Assembly (NCBI RefSeq): GCF_002222655.1
Contig: NZ_CP022423.1
Location: 3,400,896 to 3,464,895 of the forward strand
Source: Vitreoscilla filiformis
GTDB taxonomy: Bacteria; Pseudomonadota; Gammaproteobacteria; Burkholderiales; Burkholderiaceae_C
DNA length: 64,000 nucleotides
Direction of reading: 5' to 3'
In this document: piece after piece, positions 45,570-53,182 of the stretch
Layout of the letters: every line of letters begins with the position of its first letter
Numbering within the stretch: position 1 is the first letter of the stretch
Program-made: the position numbers and the translations under genes
The notes under the pieces: model-generated
Told to the model about the DNA's origin: nothing
Seen by the model: the letters and a program-made list of their open reading frames with translations, nothing else
Databases searched by the model: none

Positions 45570-47933
45570 ATGCAGGTTCTGAAGACATTTTGGGCTCGGC
45601 TGCCATTCATTGGCCGTTTGCTTCTGACCGCCTGCGGCGCCTTGCTGTTGGCGGGATTGGCCATGGTGATCATCGTCAGCCGGAACGAAGTGCGAGAGCT
45701 GCAATTGGACTTGCGCACCGAACTGGCCAAGGAGTTGGAAACCCTGCCACCCACCATTTCAGAAACGGTGGTCATTGGGGACTTTGCCACCTTGCAACAG
45801 GTGCTCGATCGGTATGTGGGCCGCCCCTTGGTGGCTCGGATCGAATTCACCGAACCCAGTGGCACCCGAATCGCCAGCACCGACGTTTTTGCGTCCTCAA
45901 CCGTACCTGCTTGGTTTTTACGCACGATTGGCCTCACCAATATGACAGGCCAAACCCCTGTCACGATCGGTGGCCGAGTTTATGGCCAACTGCGCATCGA
46001 AATGACGGCCATGCCCCTGGCGGAACGCGCATGGCGCAATTTACAGGGGCATTTGGGCATTTTATTGTTGGCCATTGCGTTGGATTTCATGGGCATCTGG
46101 TGGGTTCTGAACAACAGCTTGGCACCTTTGGCTCACCTGCAAAAAGGTGCGGAACGGTTAGGGGCTGGGCACTGGGACGCCCACATCTCCGTGGGAGGCA
46201 GCCCTGAATTGCGCGTGGTCATCGCATCATTTAACCAAATGGTGGATGCTTTGGCGACCTCCGATGCCCAACAGCGGCGCCAAGCGGCTGAATTGGAGCA
46301 ACACCGCCACCATCTTGAACAACTGGTTGCACAGCGAACTGGCGAGCTGAATTTTGCCAAAGAAGTGGCTGAGGCCGCCAACCGGGCAAAGAGTGCCTTC
46401 TTGGCCAACATGTCCCACGAGATTCGCACGCCGATGAACGCCATCATCGGTTTGGTTTATTTGATGCGCAGAGAATTGGCCGGGTCTCGGCATGTGGATC
46501 GCCTGGACAAAATTGACCATGCCGCCCAACATTTACTCAGTGTGATCAATGATATTTTGGATTTCTCCAAAATTGAATCAGGCAACCTGACCCTGGAAGC
46601 GCTGAATTTTGACATCGAGGGTTTATTCCGCAGCGTGCAGTTCCTGATTGATGACCGAGCCAGCGCCAAAGAGTTGGAAATCATCACCCGCATTGACCCT
46701 GCATTGCCACTGATTGTTCACGGCGACCGGTTGCATCTGGGCCAAATTTTGCTGAACTTCGCCAGCAATGCGGTCAAATTCACAGCTTCGGGCCACATTA
46801 GCCTGCGGGCCAAGCGGCTTCCGGCCAACGGCGACGGTGCCATTTGGATTCGATTTGAAGTGTCCGATACGGGCATTGGGTTAACGCCAGAGCAGCAAGC
46901 ACGTATCTTCACGCCTTTTGAGCAGGCCGACGTTTCTACCACCCGCCATTATGGTGGCACAGGCTTGGGCCTGAGTATTTCCAAGCGGCTGACGGAGTTG
47001 ATGTCTGGCCGTGTTGGGCTGGACAGCCAAGTCGGCCAAGGCAGCACTTTTTGGGTCGAAATTCCGTTCCAGCCGGCCATGCCTGCGCATGACACACCCG
47101 CATCCGACCTGGGAAGCCCCCTTCTCCGCACCCCGCTGAAGGTGCTGGTGGTGGACGATTTAGAGGAAGCCCGCGAAAGCCTGTGCGAGATGCTGGCCAT
47201 GTTGCGCCACAGTGTCAGCAGTTGTGCCAGCGGCCCTGAAGCGTTGGCCTGGATACAAGCACAGGAAACTCAGGCGCAACCTTTTGATTTGGTGATTTTG
47301 GATTGGAGAATGCCGGGGATGGATGGCCTTGAAACGGCCAACCGAATTCAAGCCATGGCGCAACGCCCCCTGCCGATTCTGATATTGGCAACCGCTTATG
47401 GCCGCGAATTTCCTACCGATATTTTGCAGGAAGCGGGTATTGGGGTGACATTGGAAAAACCCATCACGCCGTCCACACTGCATGAAGCGATTCAAACGGT
47501 GGTATCTGGGCAGCGCAGCGCCTTGGATTCGGCCTTGCCGGCGCCGGCAGACCATGCCCACTTGGCTGGCCGGCGTGTGCTTTTGGCGGAAGATAACCTG
47601 GTCAACCAAGAAATTGCCTTGGCTATTTTGAACAATGCGGGCCTGGTGGTGGATGTGGCTGCGGACGATCAAGAAGCCGTCGAAAAAGCCACGCACACAA
47701 CTTACGACCTCATTCTCATGGACATTCACATGCCCCACATGGATGGGTTTGAAGCCACCAGCGCCATCAAACAACTTCCAGGATACAACCATATTCCAAT
47801 CTTGGCCATGACAGCCAATGCTTTCTACGAAGATCGCAAAGCTTGTTTGGCAGCGGGTATGGTGGATCATGTGGCTAAACCGGTGAATCCCGACGCGTTG
47901 CTGGCCACGCTGGCGCGTTGGTTGCACGTGTGA
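45570..47933 (+). CDS. Hybrid sensor histidine kinase with two receiver domains
   Basis: The 787-residue inner-membrane protein has TM1 (about 15-36), a periplasmic sensor loop (about 37-160), TM2 (about 161-181) and a HAMP-like linker. The HisKA domain has the phospho-His at 283 in [13 protein letters not shown]. The ATPase domain has [17 protein letters not shown] and [12 protein letters not shown]. The first receiver has [12 protein letters not shown] and [12 protein letters not shown], the second [12 protein letters not shown] and [11 protein letters not shown]. There is no HPt domain or output regulator in the gene. With the upstream PhnD-like protein it forms a two-gene sensory unit. 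Confidence 0.95.
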   Translation: MQVLKTFWARLPFIGRLLLTACGALLLAGLAMVIIVSRNEVRELQLDLRTELAKELETLPPTISETVVIGDFATLQQVLDRYVGRPLVARIEFTEPSGTRIASTDVFASSTVPAWFLRTIGLTNMTGQTPVTIGGRVYGQLRIEMTAMPLAERAWRNLQGHLGILLLAIALDFMGIWWVLNNSLAPLAHLQKGAERLGAGHWDAHISVGGSPELRVVIASFNQMVDALATSDAQQRRQAAELEQHRHHLEQLVAQRTGELNFAKEVAEAANRAKSAFLANMSHEIRTPMNAIIGLVYLMRRELAGSRHVDRLDKIDHAAQHLLSVINDILDFSKIESGNLTLEALNFDIEGLFRSVQFLIDDRASAKELEIITRIDPALPLIVHGDRLHLGQILLNFASNAVKFTASGHISLRAKRLPANGDGAIWIRFEVSDTGIGLTPEQQARIFTPFEQADVSTTRHYGGTGLGLSISKRLTELMSGRVGLDSQVGQGSTFWVEIPFQPAMPAHDTPASDLGSPLLRTPLKVLVVDDLEEARESLCEMLAMLRHSVSSCASGPEALAWIQAQETQAQPFDLVILDWRMPGMDGLETANRIQAMAQRPLPILILATAYGREFPTDILQEAGIGVTLEKPITPSTLHEAIQTVVSGQRSALDSALPAPADHAHLAGRRVLLAEDNLVNQEIALAILNNAGLVVDVAADDQEAVEKATHTTYDLILMDIHMPHMDGFEATSAIKQLPGYNHIPILAMTANAFYEDRKACLAAGMVDHVAKPVNPDALLATLARWLHV

Positions 47934-48056
47934 GCAGGGTGGCCTCCATGGGGCCACACCACTTACACAAAAAAACATTTGTGTGTCAACCGATGGCTTG
48001 ACGGGTGGTCAGGGGTGGCCTAACGTGCCCTCACCCCTTAACCAACTGCACACATC

Positions 48057-48773
48057 ATGCAATCCAAAATTTACTGGGCCGCTTGCGCCGCCTTGGCAGG
48101 ATTGGCAGCCAGCCCCGCTGCACACGCCAAAATGCCGCTGAATGACACGGGCATGCGCGCCTGTGTTGATTTTGACGCTGGTTACTTTGTTCAGGACTGC
48201 ACCGATACGGGGCAGGACGGTGAATTTGGCCGGGACGTCACCCACAAAAAAAACAGCGATGGCCGCCTAGGTTTTTCCTACCGCAAAATTTGCAACAACG
48301 GTGAGGCCGCTGGCACCGGCAGTTGCCCAGCCGACCCCAAGTTCGGCACGGCTGCGACCGCTTGGGGCTGCACCGAAGACCGTGTCACGGGGTTGGTGTG
48401 GGAAATCAAACGCCCGACTGGGTTGCGAACGATTACTGCGATTTACGCGAAAAAACCGGGCGGTTTTTACCCCACCGCAGCCGGCTTTGTGGCAACAGTC
48501 AATCGACGCAGCATGTGCGGCGCTGGCGATTGGCGCCTGCCCACCGTCATGGAACTGCAAAGCATCGTCAATTACCAATACGCTGATTATTGGCTCAACC
48601 CCAATTTGCAGTTTGAACCAGAGCAAACCTGGTTCCCTGAGAGTTTTACTTATTATTTTAACTCCTACATGACGGCCGATGAGAAAAGCGCCCAATCCAA
48701 CTGGACAGTCAACAAAGGAGCTGTTTCTTACTCATCAAGCGGCCATGTGCGGTTGGTTCGCAACGCCCGTTGA
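48057..48773 (+). CDS. Exported DUF1566 protein
   Basis: The 238-residue protein has a signal peptide (cut near 24, AAHA/KMP) and many cysteines in the mature part. A C-terminal Lcl/DUF1566 domain follows (about 105-238; VTGLVWEIKRP, WRLPTVMELQSIVNY, HVRLVRNAR). DUF1566 domains are C-type-lectin-like and are common in secreted adhesin-like proteins. It may be a target of the adjacent kinase, but no evidence beyond proximity exists. A second member follows 32 bases downstream. Confidence 0.85.
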   Translation: MQSKIYWAACAALAGLAASPAAHAKMPLNDTGMRACVDFDAGYFVQDCTDTGQDGEFGRDVTHKKNSDGRLGFSYRKICNNGEAAGTGSCPADPKFGTAATAWGCTEDRVTGLVWEIKRPTGLRTITAIYAKKPGGFYPTAAGFVATVNRRSMCGAGDWRLPTVMELQSIVNYQYADYWLNPNLQFEPEQTWFPESFTYYFNSYMTADEKSAQSNWTVNKGAVSYSSSGHVRLVRNAR

Positions 48774-48805
48774 CTTTCAGTTTTTCTTATTCACAGTCTG
48801 ACATC

Positions 48806-49321
48806 ATGAACATTCACTTTTTGTTGCGTGCCAAATTTCTGGCTTTGGCATTTCTGGGCTCCTTGACGTTGATCGGCCACTCTGCGGGACACGCGGCTGG
48901 AGATCGTTTCGTCCCGAACGCAGCGGGTGACGAAATCACCGATACCGAAACCGGCCTGATCTGGCGCCGCTGCGCCGAAGGTCAACTTTGGAGCGGCACG
49001 ACTTGTACCGACACACCCACAAGCTTCAGTTTCAGAAACGCCCTGGAACATGCCAAATCCGTGGCAACCTCCACCGGGGTGGCTTGGCGACTGCCCAACG
49101 TCAAAGAGCTGTCTTCCTTGGTGATTCGGAACAAGAGCGCTGCCCTGATCAACACCACAGCATTTCCTTCGTCCGGAGCCCAGGTCATTTTTTGGTCGTC
49201 CACGCCCCAGCATTCCAGCGCCATGGTGGGTGGGTGGTTCGTGGACTTTCAGCGTGGCTACGTCGGGATGAATCCCAGCACTGTTACCTACGCCGTTCGC
49301 TTGGTCAGAGACGCCAACTGA
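48806..49321 (+). CDS. Second exported DUF1566 protein
   Basis: The 171-residue protein starts at 48806 with a signal peptide (cut near 31, AGHA/AGD). The DUF1566 core is DTETGLIWRRC, AWRLPNVKELSSLV, FWSSTP and VRLVRDAN. It is shorter than, and clearly paralogous to, the preceding gene (same WRLP...EL and VRLVR ends), so a tandem duplication has diverged. Confidence 0.85.
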   Translation: MNIHFLLRAKFLALAFLGSLTLIGHSAGHAAGDRFVPNAAGDEITDTETGLIWRRCAEGQLWSGTTCTDTPTSFSFRNALEHAKSVATSTGVAWRLPNVKELSSLVIRNKSAALINTTAFPSSGAQVIFWSSTPQHSSAMVGGWFVDFQRGYVGMNPSTVTYAVRLVRDAN

Positions 49322-49389
49322 TCAGCCCTCACGGGTGACCCATCCCAGCAGGCACACTGCCGCCCTCGCTGAACCAACAGGGTCACCCG

Positions 49390-51033
49390 ATGACATCCCC
49401 CACCACTTTCCTCGCCAAGGAGCGCACCATCGCCGCTCCGGGCTTCAACCGCTGGCTGGTGCCCCCAGCCGCCCTGGCCATCCACCTGTGCATCGGCATG
49501 GCTTACGGGTTTTCGGTGTTCTGGCTGCCGCTGTCCAAAGCGCTGGGCATCCAAGAACCCCTACGCTGCGGCCCCGAAGTGGGCTTCCTCCAAGAACTGT
49601 TCATCACCACCTGCGACTGGAAGGTCTCCACCCTGGGGTGGATGTACACCCTGTTCTTCGTCCTGCTGGGCAGCTCGGCTGCGCTTTGGGGCGGTTGGCT
49701 GGAACGCGCAGGGCCTCGCCACGCGGGCGTGGTCAGTGCGCTGTGCTGGTGCGGTGGGATGCTGCTGTCGGCCCTGGGCATCCACTGGCACCAGTTCTGG
49801 CTCATGCTGCTGGGCTCGGGGGTGATCGGCGGCATCGGGCTGGGGCTGGGTTACATCTCCCCGGTCTCCACCCTCATCAAGTGGTTCCCCGATCGGCGTG
49901 GCATGGCCACCGGCATGGCCATCATGGGCTTCGGGGGCGGCGCCATGATCGGCTCACCGCTGGCCACCGAGCTGATGCAGCACTTCGCCACCCCGACCGA
50001 TGTCGGTGTGGCCCCGACGTTCGTGGTCATGGCCGCGCTGTACTTCGTTTTCATGATGGGCGGGGCCTTGGCCTACCGCATCCCACCAGCGGGTTGGACA
50101 CCCCACGGCATCGCCCCAACGCCCACGACCCGCGCTGCGGCATCGGCCATGATCACGCGCCGGCACGTCCATGCCAGCAAGGTGTGGCGCATCCCCCAGT
50201 TTTGGCTGGTGTGGATGGTGTTGTGCATGAACGTCTCCGCCGGCATCGGTGTGCTTGGCATGGCCAGCCCGATGCTGCAAGAAGTGTTCGGCGGCGCCCT
50301 CATCGGTGTGCCCGCCAAGTATGGGGAACTCGACAAAACTCAGTTGGCCGCCATCGCCAGCGTGGCCGCTGGGTTCACCGCGCTGCTGAGTTTGTTCAAC
50401 ATCGGCGGACGCTTCTTTTGGGCCAGCCTGTCGGATCGACTCGGGCGCCAGCGCACCTATGCGGTGTTTTTCGTGCTGGGTGGGTTGCTGTACGCCAGCA
50501 TTCCGGCTTCGGCAGGCGCGGGCAGCCAGTTGCTGTTTGTGGGCGCGTTTTGCATCATCCTCAGCATGTACGGGGGCGGTTTTGCCACCGTGCCCGCCTA
50601 TTTGGCCGATCTGTTCGGCACCCAAATGGTGGGCGCCATCCATGGCCGGTTGCTAACGGCCTGGGCCACTGCTGGCATCCTCGGCCCGGTGGTGGTGAAC
50701 TACATGCGGGACTATCAGTTGAACTTGGGCCTGCCCCGCGAGCAGGTCTACAACCAGACGATGTTCATCTTGGTGGGCATGCTGGGGGTGGGGCTGATTT
50801 GCAACCTGCTGGTGCGCCCGGTGGCCGACCGACACTTCATGAACGACTTGGAGCTGGCCCGAGAAAAACGCCTGGCCCATGATCGCATTCAGGCCACCGA
50901 GTCCCACAGCCTGGCCCCCATCGCTCGCCCCACCCCGCTGGTTTGGGTGGTGTTGGCTTGGGCCGCTGTGGGCCTGCCGCTGGCCTGGGGGATGTACCGC
51001 ACCGGCCTGAGCGTGAGCAAGTTCTTGAGCTGA
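49390..51033 (+). CDS. OFA-family MFS transporter with fused small subunit
   Basis: The 547-residue carrier (oxalate/formate antiporter family) has about 12 membrane helices, the long inter-domain segment typical of this group (about 215-265) and the MFS motif DRLGRQRTYAV near 355. The last 35 residues (PLVWVVLAWAAVGLPLAWGM and following) match the roughly 40-residue one-helix protein that is usually encoded separately downstream of such carriers ('MFS transporter small subunit'). Here it is fused. The substrate is probably a small carboxylate. Confidence 0.87.
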   Translation: MTSPTTFLAKERTIAAPGFNRWLVPPAALAIHLCIGMAYGFSVFWLPLSKALGIQEPLRCGPEVGFLQELFITTCDWKVSTLGWMYTLFFVLLGSSAALWGGWLERAGPRHAGVVSALCWCGGMLLSALGIHWHQFWLMLLGSGVIGGIGLGLGYISPVSTLIKWFPDRRGMATGMAIMGFGGGAMIGSPLATELMQHFATPTDVGVAPTFVVMAALYFVFMMGGALAYRIPPAGWTPHGIAPTPTTRAAASAMITRRHVHASKVWRIPQFWLVWMVLCMNVSAGIGVLGMASPMLQEVFGGALIGVPAKYGELDKTQLAAIASVAAGFTALLSLFNIGGRFFWASLSDRLGRQRTYAVFFVLGGLLYASIPASAGAGSQLLFVGAFCIILSMYGGGFATVPAYLADLFGTQMVGAIHGRLLTAWATAGILGPVVVNYMRDYQLNLGLPREQVYNQTMFILVGMLGVGLICNLLVRPVADRHFMNDLELAREKRLAHDRIQATESHSLAPIARPTPLVWVVLAWAAVGLPLAWGMYRTGLSVSKFLS

Positions 51034-51097
51034 CTTTCGGGGCGCATGGGCATCGCACAATGCGTGCCCGTCCCCGTTTGACGCCCAGGAGAACCCC

Positions 51098-51739
51098 TTG
51101 CTGTCCGCCGACTCTCCCTCCCCAGAAACCTCAGCCCCCCAGAGAACAGTGGTGTGGGCGCTCGTCGCGTGGTTGTTGGGGGTGTGGTGGCTGTCAGCCC
51201 AGTACATGGGATTCGATGTGCAAGACGGGCTGGTGTACACCGCCGAGGCGCTGCGTCGCCTGGAGCCGCACAACTTCGCCCCGGACCTGTTTTTTCTGGG
51301 CCAATCGCAGGGCAATTTTTCGGTGTTCGGCTGGGTGTACGCCACGGCCATCCAGACCTGGGGGCTGAATTTCGGCGCCTTTGTGCTGGCCACACTGGGG
51401 CGTCTGGCTTGGGGAATGGCGGTGGTGGGTTTGGCCGCCACGCTGTGGCCCAGGCAGCAGGGCCATCGCTGGCTGGCCTGCTTGGCCTTGATGCTGCTGC
51501 TGTCCTCGACCTACAGCGCCTACGACTCGTTCCAGTACGGCGGCCCCGATCTCACCTCACGCACCAGCGCCGAACTGTGCGTGCTGCTGGCCTTGGTGTG
51601 CCACTGGCGTCAGCGAACCGCCTGGGCGTGGGGCTGCGCGGTGCTGGCGGCCTTGCTCCACCCCCTGATGGCCCTGCCCGCACTGGCTTTGCTGCTGCTG
51701 AAGCCGCGCGCGATAAATCCAGCCCACCGCGCGCGATAA
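51098..51739 (+). pseudogene. Host membrane protein truncated by prophage insertion
   Basis: The frame (TTG start at 51098 behind an AGGAGA RBS) encodes 213 residues with several membrane helices (about 17-38, 68-88, 88-110, 125-142 and 176-200) and an N-terminal VQDGLVYTAEALRRLEPHNF loop. After residue 204 it runs into the repeated CGCGCGATAAAT sequence and stops, so the distal part of a larger polytopic protein is missing. I do not recognise the family. The interruption coincides with the end of the Mu-like prophage. Confidence 0.7.
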
Positions 51740-51741
51740 AT
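51704..51741. repeat. Direct repeat at the prophage end (two copies, 23-bp period)
   Basis: CCGCGCGCGATAAAT occurs at 51704-51718 and again at 51727-51741. Repeated binding sites for the transposase are typical of the ends of Mu-like phages, and the host reading frame is lost at the first copy. The exact host-phage junction cannot be fixed without the other prophage end. Confidence 0.55.
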
Positions 51742-51784
51742 AACAGGCCAGAGTAGTTGCAGCCTGTGCAATAGATTTGCAGAG

Positions 51785-52639
51785 CTACGGCAGCGCATCC
51801 GCCGCACGCGGGGAAATCCACAGCACCTCGGTGCGTGGTTGTCGCAAAACTCCCACAGCAAAATGCGCCCGCTCCACCCGCCGCCACCCCACCAGCATCT
51901 CGTCGTACAGCGCGGACGGGTATCCGGCCAGCACCACCATCCCCTTGCAGCCCAGTAGCACCTCCAGCAGCTCGACATGCTGTTGCGTGGTCAGCTCATG
52001 CCGGTAGCCTGTGTCGGATCGAGTGGAGGGGACGTAGGGGGGATCGACGAAATGCAGCGTCTGGGGCGTGTCCTGGGCTTTGATCACGGCCAGCGCATCA
52101 CGGCACTCGATCACCACGCCTTGCAGCCGACGCCGGACAGCCACCAAGCTGCGCGGGTACGTGACCCATTCGCCGGCCTTGCCCCTGCCTGACCCCGTGC
52201 GGTGCCGCGCGTCGGCAAACGACCGCTTGCGCGGATCGAACACCGATGCGTGGTGAAACGACAAATAGGCGCGAATGATCGTGCGCTGAGCCGTCACCAC
52301 CGGATCGGTAGACGACATGAACGCCTGGTCAAACTCGGCGCGGGCGTAGGGTGTGCGGCGCAGCTTGCGCATCAGCGCTGCGCATTGCATCGGGTCTTGG
52401 ATGACGCGGAACAGCGACACGATCTCACTGTCGAGGTCGTTGTAGACCTCAATCTCGCTGCGGGTCTTGCGCATCAGCACGCTGGCCGCGCCACCAAACG
52501 GCTCGACGTAAATGCGGTGGGGTGGAAGGTGCCGAAGCACCCACGGGGCAATCGCCCACTTGCCTCCAAAGTAGCGCAGCACCGCCCGCTTGGGGCCATC
52601 AGCGGCCAAGCTGGCCGGTTTGGTTGTCGTCTGGTTCAC
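51785..52639 (-). CDS. Phage DNA adenine methylase (Dam-type)
   Basis: The 284-residue N6-adenine methyltransferase has an AdoMet-binding N-terminus LRYFGGKWAIAPWVLRHLPP, the EPFGGAASVLMRK segment and the catalytic DPPY in LHFVDPPYVPSTRSD. This order is characteristic of alpha-group Dam/M.DpnIIA-like enzymes. The start is a GTG at 52639 with SD GAGGA. Both are tied up in an inverted repeat (52637-52670), and the com gene overlaps the first 41 bases. It occupies the place of mom in Mu and presumably protects phage DNA from restriction. Confidence 0.9.
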   Translation of the reverse strand: MNQTTTKPASLAADGPKRAVLRYFGGKWAIAPWVLRHLPPHRIYVEPFGGAASVLMRKTRSEIEVYNDLDSEIVSLFRVIQDPMQCAALMRKLRRTPYARAEFDQAFMSSTDPVVTAQRTIIRAYLSFHHASVFDPRKRSFADARHRTGSGRGKAGEWVTYPRSLVAVRRRLQGVVIECRDALAVIKAQDTPQTLHFVDPPYVPSTRSDTGYRHELTTQQHVELLEVLLGCKGMVVLAGYPSALYDEMLVGWRRVERAHFAVGVLRQPRTEVLWISPRAADALP

Positions 52640-52808
52640 AGAGCCGTCCTCGTTGATGAGTCGCTCTGTGGCGATCGGGGGATTGCGGGATCGTGTCCCT
52701 GGTCACGTCGCACATGGTGCCGCATCGCGGGCATTTGATTTGCACTCGGCCGATAAACCGTGCACGCGCCAGCAGCTTGTTACAGCCGCACCTGATTTCC
52801 TCATTCAT
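52599..52808 (-). CDS. com: Com-family zinc-finger translational regulator
   Basis: The 69-residue protein begins MNEEIRCGCNKLLARARF and has a second cysteine pair in VQIKCPRCGTMC, giving the zinc-binding finger of Mu Com. The first pair is C-G-C, tighter than the usual CxxC. Com binds the mom mRNA and opens a hairpin that hides the mom start. Here the overlapping downstream gene is a Dam-type methylase. The start at 52808 has no good SD, but a 32-codon frame ends across it. Confidence 0.85.
   Translation of the reverse strand: MNEEIRCGCNKLLARARFIGRVQIKCPRCGTMCDVTRDTIPQSPDRHRATHQRGRLCEPDDNQTGQLGR
52637..52670 (-). promoter_or_regulatory. Translation-inhibitor stem over the methylase start codon
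   Basis: In the transcript CACAGAGC (52670-52663) pairs perfectly with GCUCUGUG (52644-52637). The last three bases of the second arm are the GTG start codon of the methylase, and the loop contains its Shine-Dalgarno GAGGA. The geometry is that of the Mu mom stem-loop that Com unfolds. Confidence 0.75.
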
Positions 52809-52899
52809 TTTGCAAGCCTGTTGCAATTTCTGCCACGTAGGCTCCACCTGCTGCGCGCGCAGTAGTGGGGCCTTGGCCGGCTTGCAGCTCCTTCTGCAT
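52801..52899 (-). CDS. Possible 32-residue leader peptide of com
   Basis: A short frame from ATG 52899 (MQKELQAGQGP start, ending GLQNE) stops with TGA at 52803-52801, overlapping the com start by 8 bases. It begins just after the hairpin at 52909-52934. Translation of it could deliver ribosomes to the com start, which lacks a clear SD of its own. No similarity to any family was recognised, so it may also be chance. Confidence 0.35.
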   Translation of the reverse strand: MQKELQAGQGPTTARAAGGAYVAEIATGLQNE

Positions 52900-52908
52900 G
52901 ACGGGGCC

Positions 52909-52934
52909 GCCACCGGTGCTCCAGCACCGGTGGC
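52909..52934. promoter_or_regulatory. Perfect 12-bp hairpin between the tail gene and com
   Basis: GCCACCGGTGCT-CC-AGCACCGGTGGC forms a 12-bp stem with a two-base loop, 15 bases after the stop of the small tail gene (52949) and about 100 bases before com. There is no T-tract on the minus strand. It may be a partial terminator or RNA processing site separating late tail transcription from the com-dam module. Confidence 0.6.
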
Positions 52935-52948
52935 AGTCGCCCCACTCT

Positions 52949-53182
52949 TTAAATGTCGATTTCGACGTAGGTCATCCCTGGCGCGCTGCCTTCGATGACG
53001 CCGGCGCGCACGAACACCGTAGCGCCGGCAGCAGGCGCATCGCCTCGGGCCGTGATCCGATCGCCGCCAGGCAGCTCCACCACGGCCACACCTTGGCTCA
53101 CGCTGACCACCGTACCCACTTGCACCGGCACATCCAGTCCCAGCGCGTCGCGCAGGGCGCGATACAGGTTAGGGCTGCTCAT
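52949..53182 (-). CDS. Small hypothetical phage tail-region protein
   Basis: The 77-residue protein starts at ATG 53182 (MSSPNLYRALRDALG) inside the end of the preceding tail gene. It has a small beta-barrel-like sequence (VGTVVSVSQGVAVVELPGGD, then a VFVRAGVIEG strand), reminiscent of OB-like caps in tail hubs. The family is not recognised. It is the last structural gene before com. Confidence 0.65.
   Translation of the reverse strand: MSSPNLYRALRDALGLDVPVQVGTVVSVSQGVAVVELPGGDRITARGDAPAAGATVFVRAGVIEGSAPGMTYVEIDI

Noticed and set aside
47939..47957. Terminator after the hybrid kinase
   Set aside because: A short GTGGCC/GGCCAC hairpin without a T-tract; too weak to call.
49335..50882. 515-codon frame overlapping the OFA transporter
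   Set aside because: His/Arg/Gly-rich out-of-frame translation of a gene with clear membrane helices.
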